Source of the DNA: Streptococcus parasanguinis
GTDB lineage: Bacteria; Bacillota; Bacilli; Lactobacillales; Streptococcaceae
NCBI GenBank assembly: GCA_018377375.1
Contig: JAGZZN010000014.1
Coordinates: 1 to 33,658 of the forward strand
DNA: 33,658 bases
Direction: 5' to 3'
The notes beneath the pieces were generated by a model. That model was not told where the DNA came from and ran no database searches. It saw only the letters and a list, made by a program, of their open reading frames with translations. Made by a program: the position numbers and the translations under genes. This document shows positions 1 through 6,647 of this stretch, piece after piece (position 1 is the stretch's first letter; each line of letters opens with the position of its first letter).

Positions 1-2
1 AA

Positions 3-179
3 TTAGAATTTTTTACGTTTACGAGCTGCTTCTGATTTACGTTTACGTTTTACAGAAGGTTTTTCATAGAATTCACGTTTGCGTGTTTCTTGAAGAGTAC
101 CAGCTTTAGTAACCGCACGTTTGAAACGACGAAGAGCATCGTCAAGAGATTCATTCTTACGTACTACTGTTTTTGACAT
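3..179 (-). CDS. rpsU: 30S ribosomal protein S21
   Basis: This encodes a 58-residue, very basic protein of the small ribosomal subunit, which sits near the mRNA exit and the 3' end of 16S rRNA and helps early initiation. It begins [19 protein letters not shown] and ends in the lysine/arginine-rich tail typical of Firmicute S21. I chose the ATG at 179 because a GGGAG ribosome site lies about 8 nt upstream and because the product then has the usual S21 length; the reading frame is open further upstream but only across the promoter. The stop codon is at the very edge of the window (3-5), so its terminator and any downstream partner are not visible. It is transcribed away from the reductase gene at 359. 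Confidence 0.97.
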
Positions 180-213
180 ATTTTTCACTCCCTTCAAGCC
201 TAAAATCTTAATC

Positions 214-242
214 ATTTTATCACACTTTAAGGACGCTGTCAA
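214..242 (-). promoter_or_regulatory. Sigma-70 type promoter of rpsU
   Basis: On the minus strand there is a perfect TTGACA (237-242), a 17-nt spacer and TAAAAT (214-219), with TG one base before the -10 box (extended -10). This is the best consensus match in the window, as expected for a ribosomal protein gene. It implies a 5' leader of roughly 28 nt. Confidence 0.88.
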
Positions 243-299
243 GATCTTTTAAAACTTTTCTAGCCTTCCTAGCCTTCATGCTATTTCTTTTTTCCGACT

Positions 300-328
300 T
301 TTTCATTCTTTCTATTTTATGATACAAT
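300..328 (+). promoter_or_regulatory. Extended -10 promoter of the ferredoxin-NADP reductase gene
   Basis: TGATACAAT (TGn plus a TACAAT -10 box, about 320-328) lies 30 nt before the ATG at 359. The -35 region is a poor T-rich match, which is common when the extended -10 is present. An AAGGAG ribosome site follows, 6 nt before the start codon. Confidence 0.65.
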
Positions 329-358
329 GGAAACATAGAAAACCCTGAAGGAGATACC

Positions 359-1327
359 ATGTCAGAAATTTATGATATTACGATTGTTGGGGGCGGACCA
401 GTTGGTCTGTTTGCTGCTTTTTATGGCAATATGCGCCAAGTTAAAGTCAAACTGATTGATTCCTTGCCTCAACTTGGAGGGCAACCAGCCATTCTCTATC
501 CAGAAAAAAGTATCCTCGATGTACCCGGATTTACCAATTTGACAGGTGAAGAATTGAGCAACCGCTTGATCGAGCAAGTCAAACGATTTGATACACCGAT
601 CTTCCTCAATGAAACTGTAGAGGATATTCAAAAAGTGGGTGACCTCTTCACTATCACTACTTCTCGCCAGGTTCATCAGTCTAAAGCAGTCATCATTGCC
701 ATGGGTGGCGGTGCCTTTAAACCACGTGCTCTTGAGATCGAGGGGGCTGAAGACTTTGATAACGTCCACTACCATGTTTCGAACATCCAACAATATGAAG
801 GACAGCAGGTGACCGTCCTTGGTGGGGGGGACTCTGCTGTGGACTGGGCTCTTGCTTTTGACAAGATTGCTCCAACTACAATCGTTCACCGTCGGGACAA
901 CTTCCGTGCCTTGGAACATAGCGTAGAAGAGCTCAAACAATCTTCTGTCAGCATCAAAACACCATTTGTTCCTAGCCGCTTGATTGGCGAAAATGGTCAT
1001 GCAACTCATCTTGAAATCACAAAAGTTAAATCCGATGAAACCGAACTTATCCCGATTGATCACTTATTTGTCAACTATGGCTTTAAATCTTCAATCGGAA
1101 ACTTGAAAGAATGGGGTGTAGAATTGCAACGCCATAAAATCAAGGTGAACCAAAAACAAGAAACCAGCCTTCCTGGAATTTATGCCTGTGGAGACTGCTG
1201 CTTCTACGAAGGAAAGATTGATCTCATCGCTACAGGTCTGGGGGAAGCTCCAACAGCCGTAAACAATGCCATCAACTACATTTATCCAGATAAGAAAGTC
1301 CAACCAACGCACTCAACTAGTTTATAA
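359..1327 (+). CDS. Ferredoxin/flavodoxin-NADP+ reductase, thioredoxin-reductase-like type
   Basis: This is a 322-residue FAD- and NADPH-binding flavoprotein of the type-2 ferredoxin-NADP reductase family (YumC of Bacillus subtilis). Such enzymes move electrons between NADPH and ferredoxin or flavodoxin in the cytoplasm. An N-terminal FAD-binding GGGPVG lies at residues 11-16. A second dinucleotide loop, VLGGGDSAVDWA, lies near residues 153-164, and the closing FAD motif is GIYACGDC. The CxxC redox pair that defines true thioredoxin reductase is absent from the NADPH domain, which separates the two families. The AAGGAG site 6 nt upstream supports the start. It is monocistronic, converges on whiA and is followed by a structured element and a terminator. 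Confidence 0.92.
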   Translation: MSEIYDITIVGGGPVGLFAAFYGNMRQVKVKLIDSLPQLGGQPAILYPEKSILDVPGFTNLTGEELSNRLIEQVKRFDTPIFLNETVEDIQKVGDLFTITTSRQVHQSKAVIIAMGGGAFKPRALEIEGAEDFDNVHYHVSNIQQYEGQQVTVLGGGDSAVDWALAFDKIAPTTIVHRRDNFRALEHSVEELKQSSVSIKTPFVPSRLIGENGHATHLEITKVKSDETELIPIDHLFVNYGFKSSIGNLKEWGVELQRHKIKVNQKQETSLPGIYACGDCCFYEGKIDLIATGLGEAPTAVNNAINYIYPDKKVQPTHSTSL

Positions 1328-1397
1328 TAAAAAAAGTTAATCGATTCTGCAAGTAAGTAAAAATGAGTTCCTATTTTTAGAATGAATCAAGAAAAAA

Positions 1398-1538
1398 TAA
1401 AAACTTTCCGCTGTGAGAAAAGTGCCTGAAACATATTGTTTCAGGCACTCGGAATTATTAAGACCTTAGGCTCAATAATTAGTCATGGAACTTCTACGAA
1501 GTTCGCTGACGTCCGTACTCACCTAAGGAAAGTTTTTA
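1398..1538. repeat. Clover-leaf, MITE-like structured intergenic element
   Basis: A 12-bp perfect terminal inverted repeat (TAAAAACTTTCC at 1398-1409, its complement at 1527-1538) encloses three nested arms. GTGAG/CTCAC (1413-1417/1518-1522) extends the outer stem. Arm 1 is an 11-bp perfect stem (1422-1432/1438-1448). Arm 2 is AATTATT/AATAATT (1453-1459/1474-1480). Arm 3 is GTCA..GAACTTC/GAAGTTC..TGAC (1482-1494/1498-1510). The ends are TA, the target of IS630/Tc1-type elements, as with the pneumococcal RUP repeats. It has no coding capacity. It lies between the convergent reductase and whiA genes, so it would be in the 3' UTR of the reductase mRNA. Calling it a mobile miniature element is inference; the structure is seen directly. 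Confidence 0.6.
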
Positions 1539-1560
1539 AAAAGACTTTATCCTCATTATG

Positions 1561-1580
1561 AAAGGCCTTTGGCCTTTTTT
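1561..1580 (+). terminator. Rho-independent terminator after the reductase gene
   Basis: AAAGGCC (1561-1567), a TTT loop and GGCCTTT (1571-1577) are followed by a run of T to 1580 on the plus strand. The T run overlaps the whiA stop codon. In the minus direction there is no T tract after the stem, so it serves mainly the plus-strand gene. Confidence 0.75.
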
Positions 1581-2496
1581 ATTTGTCTAAATCGTCTGCG
1601 ATCTTATTGATCTTACGCAAGCGGTGATTGACACCGCTTTTTGAAATAGGTTGTTGCAAGCTATCAGCGATCTGCTGGATGGAATAATCTGGATGGTTCA
1701 TCCGGATATAGGCAACTTCTTGCAGGTCACTTGGTAAACTCCCTAGGCCGACCGTATCCACAATTTTACTGATATTATTGATGGTTTTCATGCTAGCTGT
1801 GACTGTGCGCTGGATATTGGCCATCTCGGCATTATTGGCCCGATTGAGGTCATTGCGCGTCTCTCTCATGACCTTGATAGACTCAAATTCCTGCATGGCT
1901 TGCATGGCCTCTACTACAATGAGAAAATCAATAATATCTTCCGCTCGTTGCAGATAGGTCACCACTCCTTTTTTACGCTCGATGGTTTTCGCATCTAGTA
2001 AAAATCCTTGCATAAGAAGGGCAATTCCTTCCGCGTGGTCTGTATAAACAGAATGAATTTCCAGTTGGTACTTCCCTTTTTCAGGATCCTTGATAGAACC
2101 ACTCGACAGAAAGGCCCCCCGAAGATAAGCACGACTAGCTGCTTCATCTTCTAAAACACTAGCATCAATACCTGTTTCAATTCCAAAGAAGGCATCTGCC
2201 AAATGCAAGTCAGCTAGAATCTCTTCCACCTTTTCATCCAAGAATACTGTGTAAACACGATTTTTTTTCAAATTGGTCTTTTGGTGGTGGCGGATATCCG
2301 ATTTTGCCTCATAGAAATGATGCAACAATTCATAGATATGGCGAGCGATCTTGGCATTTTCTGTCGTCACCGAGAGCGTCAAGCCCCCCATTGAAATCCC
2401 AAGACTTCCAGACATCTTGATAATGGCAGCCAATTCGCTCTTTTCAAATCGCTTGAGAGACAATAATTCTTCTTTGACACGAACCGTAAAACTCAT
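1579..2496 (-). CDS. whiA: WhiA, LAGLIDADG-fold/helix-turn-helix DNA-binding protein
   Basis: This 305-residue protein has the WhiA layout: an N-terminal homing-endonuclease-like fold (about 1-190) and a C-terminal helix-turn-helix (about 220-300, with MNHPDYSIQQIADSLQQPISKSGVNHRLRKI). In actinomycetes WhiA is a sporulation transcription factor. In Firmicutes it acts on cell division and chromosome segregation without a clear transcriptional role. Its ATG overlaps the stop of yvcK by 4 nt (ATGA), so it is the last gene of rapZ-yvcK-whiA, a trio conserved across Firmicutes. Length is normal and no catalytic endonuclease function is expected. Confidence 0.96.
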   Translation of the reverse strand: MSFTVRVKEELLSLKRFEKSELAAIIKMSGSLGISMGGLTLSVTTENAKIARHIYELLHHFYEAKSDIRHHQKTNLKKNRVYTVFLDEKVEEILADLHLADAFFGIETGIDASVLEDEAASRAYLRGAFLSSGSIKDPEKGKYQLEIHSVYTDHAEGIALLMQGFLLDAKTIERKKGVVTYLQRAEDIIDFLIVVEAMQAMQEFESIKVMRETRNDLNRANNAEMANIQRTVTASMKTINNISKIVDTVGLGSLPSDLQEVAYIRMNHPDYSIQQIADSLQQPISKSGVNHRLRKINKIADDLDK

Positions 2497-3470
2497 TTTC
2501 TCACCTGCACGATCTGCATCAACTCTTCGACCACTTTTTCACCATCATGAAAGGCGCCTCCATTGACCAACTTCAAGAAATCAGAAGAAATCACTTGGGG
2601 AACTTGCGAGTGCAGCCCTTTGAAATCGTGCTCTACCTGCACCAAGTATTCATCAAATTTGTTACTGTTCATGTAAGCTGCGGGAACCTGATTGATATTG
2701 ACAAGGACGGTATCGATGAACTTCTCTCCCAAATGTTTATGGAGAACGGCAACGTGGTCACTGTCTGTGAAATGCTCGGTTTCTCCTCTTTGGGTCATGA
2801 TGTTACAAACATAGGCTACCTGAGCCTTGGTTACAAGGATGGCTTTCCCAATCTCATCGATCATCAAATTAGGAAGGATCGAGGTAAAGAGCGAACCAGG
2901 ACCTAAGACGACCATATCACTTTCAAGAATAGCTTCCACTACTTTTTTACTAGCTTTTGGACGCTCTTGATCAAAGGTATTGGTCACATAGACATGATCA
3001 ATCATGCCGGTGTAGTTAGCAATATGGCTTTCTCCTACCACTTCTTTTCCATCTTGAAAAACGGCATGAAGGGTCAAGGGACTGTCACTGGAAGGATAGA
3101 TCTTGCCGGTCGTATGAAAGAATTTGGTTAACAACTGCATGGCATTATAGGTCGAGCCTTGCATCTCTGAAATCCCTGCAATAATTAAGTTTCCCAAAGG
3201 GTGCCCAGCCAAAGGTCCATCATCGTCTGCAAAGCGGTATTGAAAGACCTTCTCATAAAATCGAGGCATATCTGACATGGCAACCAAGACATTTCGAAGA
3301 TCCCCAGGTGGTGTCAATTTTTGGATGTTCTTCCGCAATTCACCTGAGCTACCACCATCATCTGCAACAGTTACAATGGCAGTGATCTCAACCGGTTTCT
3401 TTCTTAGACTATCGAGAATAACAGAAATCCCTGTCCCTCCTCCAATAACGGTTACTTTAGGTTTTCTCAT
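2493..3470 (-). CDS. yvcK: YvcK/GlmR, CofD-like UDP-sugar-binding regulator
   Basis: This 325-residue cytoplasmic protein has the CofD-like Rossmann fold. The start contains VTVIGGGTGISVIL, followed by VADDGGSSGELR and PPGDLRN, all characteristic of the family. Homologues bind UDP-GlcNAc, stimulate GlmS, and are needed for growth on gluconeogenic carbon and for normal cell shape. It overlaps rapZ upstream and whiA downstream, each by 4 nt, so the three are translationally coupled. Functional links within this window are to glmM and murA, which make and use the UDP-GlcNAc it senses. Confidence 0.95.
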   Translation of the reverse strand: MRKPKVTVIGGGTGISVILDSLRKKPVEITAIVTVADDGGSSGELRKNIQKLTPPGDLRNVLVAMSDMPRFYEKVFQYRFADDDGPLAGHPLGNLIIAGISEMQGSTYNAMQLLTKFFHTTGKIYPSSDSPLTLHAVFQDGKEVVGESHIANYTGMIDHVYVTNTFDQERPKASKKVVEAILESDMVVLGPGSLFTSILPNLMIDEIGKAILVTKAQVAYVCNIMTQRGETEHFTDSDHVAVLHKHLGEKFIDTVLVNINQVPAAYMNSNKFDEYLVQVEHDFKGLHSQVPQVISSDFLKLVNGGAFHDGEKVVEELMQIVQVRK

Positions 3471-4357
3471 GAGCGATTCACCGTTTCTTTCCGTCTGTCC
3501 TTGTCTCTATGACTGCAATTGACCTGCCAATTTTTTTCTAAATCATGCGCCAAGCGCTCTGCAAAAGCTACTGAACGGTGTTGACCTCCAGTACAGCCCA
3601 TGGCGATGGTGAGAACGGATTTACCTTCTCGTTTATAAGACGGTAAAATAGGAACGATTAAGTCATGGAGATGACGGTAAAAGTCCTCTGATTCAGGGTG
3701 ATCCATGACATAATCATAGACAGCTGGATCTTGACCGGTTAAATTCCGAAGTTCCAATTTATAGTAGGGATTTGGAAGAAAACGCACGTCAAAGACGAGG
3801 TCAGCATCAATCGGAAGGCCGTATTTGAAACCAAATGACATGACCTCAACCCGAAAATCTGGCTGATTATCTTGACTGGCAAATTGCTCTGCAATCGTTT
3901 TTCTCAGATTACGGGGCGTCAACTCAGTCGTGTCCACCACATTTTGACTGATATTTTTCAAAGGAGACAAGAGCTCTCGCTCTAAGGTAATCCCATCTAA
4001 AACACGGCCATCTGCCGCTAGTGGGTGGCTACGACGTGTTTCCTTGTACCGTGCTACCAACTCACTGTCAGTAGCATCCAAGAATAAGACCTTAAAATCG
4101 AGGTCTTCTTGATTGTCTAATTCATCCAAAATGGTGCGAATTTCATTGAAAAAAGAACGGCTCCGCATGTCCACAACAACGGCTAATTTATTGTTATCCG
4201 GGCTATGACGCATGAGTTCAATAAATTTCAGCAAGAGCGCCGGTGGCATATTATCGATGGTAAAGTAACCCAAATCCTCAAACGATTGGATAGCGACGGT
4301 CTTGCCAGCACCGCTCATCCCTGTTACCATGACTAGTTGAATCTTACTTTCTGTCAT
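3467..4357 (-). CDS. rapZ: RapZ/YvcJ nucleotide-binding protein
   Basis: This is a 296-residue P-loop protein with GMSGAGKT at residues 13-20 and the C-terminal CTGGQHRSVAFAERLA signature. In E. coli RapZ hands the sRNA GlmZ to RNase E and so sets GlmS levels. In Gram-positives YvcJ hydrolyses nucleotides and its RNA role is not settled. The frame is open 37 codons further upstream, but that stretch runs through a terminator. The ATG at 4357 has a strong GGGAGGAG site 4 nt away and gives the family length. It is first in rapZ-yvcK-whiA. A terminator hairpin ends immediately before its ribosome site, so expression needs read-through or a promoter inside ridA. Confidence 0.95.
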   Translation of the reverse strand: MTESKIQLVMVTGMSGAGKTVAIQSFEDLGYFTIDNMPPALLLKFIELMRHSPDNNKLAVVVDMRSRSFFNEIRTILDELDNQEDLDFKVLFLDATDSELVARYKETRRSHPLAADGRVLDGITLERELLSPLKNISQNVVDTTELTPRNLRKTIAEQFASQDNQPDFRVEVMSFGFKYGLPIDADLVFDVRFLPNPYYKLELRNLTGQDPAVYDYVMDHPESEDFYRHLHDLIVPILPSYKREGKSVLTIAMGCTGGQHRSVAFAERLAHDLEKNWQVNCSHRDKDRRKETVNRS

Positions 4358-4369
4358 TTTCTCCTCCCA

Positions 4370-4412
4370 AAATAAAACAGAGTGGCCTACAGTTTCCTGC
4401 TTTCCACTCTGT
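4370..4412 (-). terminator. Terminator/attenuator between ridA and rapZ
   Basis: On the minus strand ACAGAGTGG (4404-4412) pairs perfectly with CCACTCTGT (4377-4385), with an inner CAG-GAAA-CTG hairpin, followed by TTTATTTT (4369-4376). The T tract runs straight into the rapZ ribosome site GGGAGGAG. It is well placed to end the DUF4044-obgE-ridA transcript or to attenuate rapZ. Confidence 0.75.
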
Positions 4413-4433
4413 CTTTTTGTCTTTGAATGGTTA

Positions 4434-4817
4434 TTAGGCCTTGATTTCCGCAATAACTTCAATTTCAACCTTCACATCACGTGGCAGGCGTGCTACTTCA
4501 ACAGCAGATCGAGCTGGAAACTCTGTGGTAAAGACTGTTTTATAGACCTCATTAAAAGGTACAAAGTCATTCATATCACTTAAGAAACAAGTGGTTTTCA
4601 CCACGTGGTCGAAGTCTGTCCCAGCCTCTTCCAAAATAGCCCCAATGTTCTTTAAGACTTGCTCTGTTTGTTCTTGGATGGTTTCACCAATGATTTCTCC
4701 TGTTTCAGGTGACAAGGGAACTTGTCCGCTTGCAAAGAGAAGATTGCCTACGATTTTCCCTTGAACATAAGGTCCAATTGCTGCAGGTGCTTTATCTGTA
4801 TGAATTGTTTTTGCCAT
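4434..4817 (-). CDS. ridA: RidA family (YjgF/YER057c/UK114) enamine/imine deaminase
   Basis: This is a 127-residue protein of the RidA family, which forms trimers and hydrolyses reactive enamine/imine intermediates such as 2-aminoacrylate released by PLP enzymes. Family features include TDKAPAAIGPYVQG near the N-terminus, LLFASGQVPLSPETGE, and the C-terminal LPRDVKVEIEVIA; the active-site arginine lies in PARSAVEVARLP. An in-frame TTG lies 4 codons upstream, but its GAG codon is the ribosome site (GGAG 6 nt from the ATG at 4817), so the ATG is the start. It is 18 nt downstream of a 54-aa ORF and probably belongs to the DUF4044-obgE unit; a terminator follows. Confidence 0.92.
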   Translation of the reverse strand: MAKTIHTDKAPAAIGPYVQGKIVGNLLFASGQVPLSPETGEIIGETIQEQTEQVLKNIGAILEEAGTDFDHVVKTTCFLSDMNDFVPFNEVYKTVFTTEFPARSAVEVARLPRDVKVEIEVIAEIKA

Positions 4818-4835
4818 AGTATTCTCCAAGTCTAT

Positions 4836-5000
4836 TTACTTCTGCTGGTTTTCTTTTGCTAATTTTTCCCTTTGTAGGCGCAATTTCCGCTTAGGATTTA
4901 GCGTATTAAAGAGTTCTTCTAGTTTTTCAGCATTCCAAACATCAGCTGCTGAAACAAAATTTCCATTTTCATCTCGAAAAGATATTGGTTTATCTCCCAC
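4836..5000 (-). CDS. Small protein of unknown function, 54 aa, GTG start
   Basis: I do not recognise the family. The ORF begins GTG GGA GAT AAA, with GAGG 8 nt upstream, and ends QQK-stop at 4836. The N-terminal half is neutral (PISFRDENGNFVSAADVWNA) and the C-terminal half is a predicted basic amphipathic helix (EKLEELFN...KRKLRLQREKLAKENQQK). There is no signal peptide or membrane segment. The frame reads back only 12 codons upstream to a stop, with no ATG, so GTG is the only reasonable start. It sits 51 nt after obgE and 18 nt before ridA on the same strand, which fits one transcript. The good ribosome site and tight spacing are the case for a real gene. Confidence 0.62.
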   Translation of the reverse strand: MGDKPISFRDENGNFVSAADVWNAEKLEELFNTLNPKRKLRLQREKLAKENQQK

Positions 5001-5051
5001 TGAAAAAGCCTCATTTCTTATTTGGAATCCTTGATCCGCTCAGGATCACCC

Positions 5052-6365
5052 TTAATCTACAAACTCAAATTCAAATTTACCGATCCGGACGATATCGCCA
5101 TCTTTTGCCCCACGTGCACGGAGAGCTTCATCAACACCCATGCCACGCAATTGACGAGCAAATTTCATGACTGCTTCATCCCGATCGAAATTCGTCATAT
5201 TGAAGAGTTTTTCAAGTTTTTCACCTGACAAGACCCAAGCGGCATCGTCATCACGACTGATGTCAAAGGCTGGCTGGTCTTCATCAAAGCCATAGTAAAC
5301 TTCTTCTTGGGCCATTTCGTCTTCTGAATACAAAAGAAATTCTGGTGTTTTGTCTAACAATTCTGCCGTTGCTTCTAACAAGTTGTCCAAACCTTGATGC
5401 GCCAAACTAGAGATCGGGAAGATCTGTGGCAGTTCATCAAACTCATCGTAATTGGCTGCCAATTTCTTCTTGAATTCTTTCAAATTTTCTTGGCTTTCCG
5501 GCATATCCATCTTATTCGCCACGATAATCTGAGGACGTTCCATCAAGCGAAGATTATAGGTTTCAAGCTCTTTATTAATTTGAACATAATCTTCATAAGG
5601 ATCGCGTCCTTCACTGGCAGACATATCAATAACATGCAAGATAACTCGAGTGCGCTCGATGTGACGAAGGAACTGGGTTCCTAATCCGACACCTTGGCTA
5701 GCTCCTTCAATCAATCCAGGAAGGTCTGCGACTGCAAAGGATTCACCTGATGGCGTCCGAACCATGCCCAAGTTTGGAACGATGGTTGTGAAATGATAAG
5801 CTCCAATCTTCGGCTTAGCTGAAGTGATGACGCTAAGAAGGGTTGATTTCCCAACAGAAGGGAAGCCAACCAAACCAACGTCTGCCAAGACCTTGAGTTC
5901 TAATTCGAGTTCGCGTTCCTGACCGGGTTCCCCATTTTCAGAAATCTCTGGAGCTGGATTCTTTGGAGTAGCAAAGCGAATGTTTCCACGTCCGCCACGG
6001 CCACCGTGGGCGACAATGTACTCTTGTCCATTCTCGACTAGGTCCGTAATGACCTTGCCAGTCTCGGCATCTCGGACGGTCGTTCCTTGAGGAACCCGAA
6101 CATAGAGATCTTCTGCTCCCCGTCCGTGCATCCCTTTAGTCATTCCTTTTTCCCCATTTTGGGCTTTGAAATGCCGATTATAACGGAAGTCCATCAAGGT
6201 GCGCAAGCCTTCGTCTACAACGAAGATGACATTGCCACCACGACCTCCATCACCACCCCAAGGTCCGCCATTAGGGACATATTTTTCACGGCGAAAAGCC
6301 ACCATGCCATCGCCGCCATTTCCAGCCTTGACCTTAATCTTGGCTGTATCTAAAAACATACTCAT
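5052..6365 (-). CDS. obgE: Obg/CgtA ribosome-assembly GTPase
   Basis: This 437-residue GTPase has three Obg parts. The glycine-rich N-terminal Obg fold covers about 1-158, with repeats such as GGPWGGDGGRGGN. The G domain has GFPSVGKS at 167-174, FTTIVPNLG (switch I), DLPGLIEGA (G3) and NKMD (G4). The C-terminal OCT domain covers about 360-437. It binds the 50S subunit and couples late ribosome assembly to (p)ppGpp and growth. The start MSMF at 6365 has only a weak purine stretch (AGGAAA) upstream; the internal MF two codons on is possible. It lies 33 nt after the DUF4044 gene, from whose promoter it is probably transcribed. Confidence 0.96.
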   Translation of the reverse strand: MSMFLDTAKIKVKAGNGGDGMVAFRREKYVPNGGPWGGDGGRGGNVIFVVDEGLRTLMDFRYNRHFKAQNGEKGMTKGMHGRGAEDLYVRVPQGTTVRDAETGKVITDLVENGQEYIVAHGGRGGRGNIRFATPKNPAPEISENGEPGQERELELELKVLADVGLVGFPSVGKSTLLSVITSAKPKIGAYHFTTIVPNLGMVRTPSGESFAVADLPGLIEGASQGVGLGTQFLRHIERTRVILHVIDMSASEGRDPYEDYVQINKELETYNLRLMERPQIIVANKMDMPESQENLKEFKKKLAANYDEFDELPQIFPISSLAHQGLDNLLEATAELLDKTPEFLLYSEDEMAQEEVYYGFDEDQPAFDISRDDDAAWVLSGEKLEKLFNMTNFDRDEAVMKFARQLRGMGVDEALRARGAKDGDIVRIGKFEFEFVD

Positions 6366-6398
6366 AAATAGATGATTTCCTTTATTTCTGTGTGCGTC

Positions 6399-6530
6399 TT
6401 AGTAAGAAAGAGCACCAATTGCGGTTGCAAAGATTGCACCAACCGTTACAATCAACATAATCACAATGACAACCATCGTGATCATTTCAAATGGTGTTTT
6501 TTTACGTTTTCCGTTATCTCCAAAAGCCAC
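6399..6530 (-). CDS. DUF4044 family small membrane protein, GTG start
   Basis: This is a 43-residue protein, (M)AFGDNGKRKKTPFEM followed by one hydrophobic helix (about residues 16-39) and ending GALSY. The basic N-terminus and single helix predict an inner-membrane protein with its N-terminus inside. The sequence fits the streptococcal DUF4044 family as I remember it, which has no assigned function and is usually found just upstream of obg. Translation starts at GTG (6530), with GAGG 8 nt upstream; the short length and GTG start make it easy to miss. It is the first gene after a strong promoter and is followed by obgE after 33 nt. Confidence 0.82.
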   Translation of the reverse strand: MAFGDNGKRKKTPFEMITMVVIVIMLIVTVGAIFATAIGALSY

Positions 6531-6566
6531 TTCTAATACCTCGATTACTATAAATTCATTAGCCCT

Positions 6567-6595
6567 ATTTTACCACGAAATAGGGGATTTTTCAA
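6567..6595 (-). promoter_or_regulatory. Sigma-70 promoter of the DUF4044-obgE unit
   Basis: On the minus strand TTGAAA (6590-6595), a 17-nt spacer and TAAAAT (6567-6572) are preceded by TG (extended -10). The predicted start is near 6560, giving a leader of about 30 nt to the GTG at 6530. Confidence 0.85.
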
Positions 6596-6604
6596 ATCGA
6601 GCCT

Positions 6605-6636
6605 ACACAAAAAGACCAGACAGATGTCTGATCTTT
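6605..6636 (-). terminator. Terminator of the LPXTG protein gene
   Basis: An 11-bp stem with one G-U pair (6626-6636 with 6611-6621), a 4-nt loop and a T run on the minus strand lies 12 nt after the LPXTG gene stop codon and upstream of the DUF4044 promoter. Confidence 0.75.
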
Positions 6637-6647
6637 CATTGATCATA

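Noticed and set aside
362..1063. 233-aa ORF opposite the ferredoxin-NADP reductase
   Set aside because: It is a shadow frame of a clear flavoprotein with no family features or ribosome site of its own.
4358..4468. 37-residue N-terminal extension of RapZ
   Set aside because: It would be translated across a terminator hairpin, while the ATG at 4357 has a strong ribosome site and the family N-terminus.
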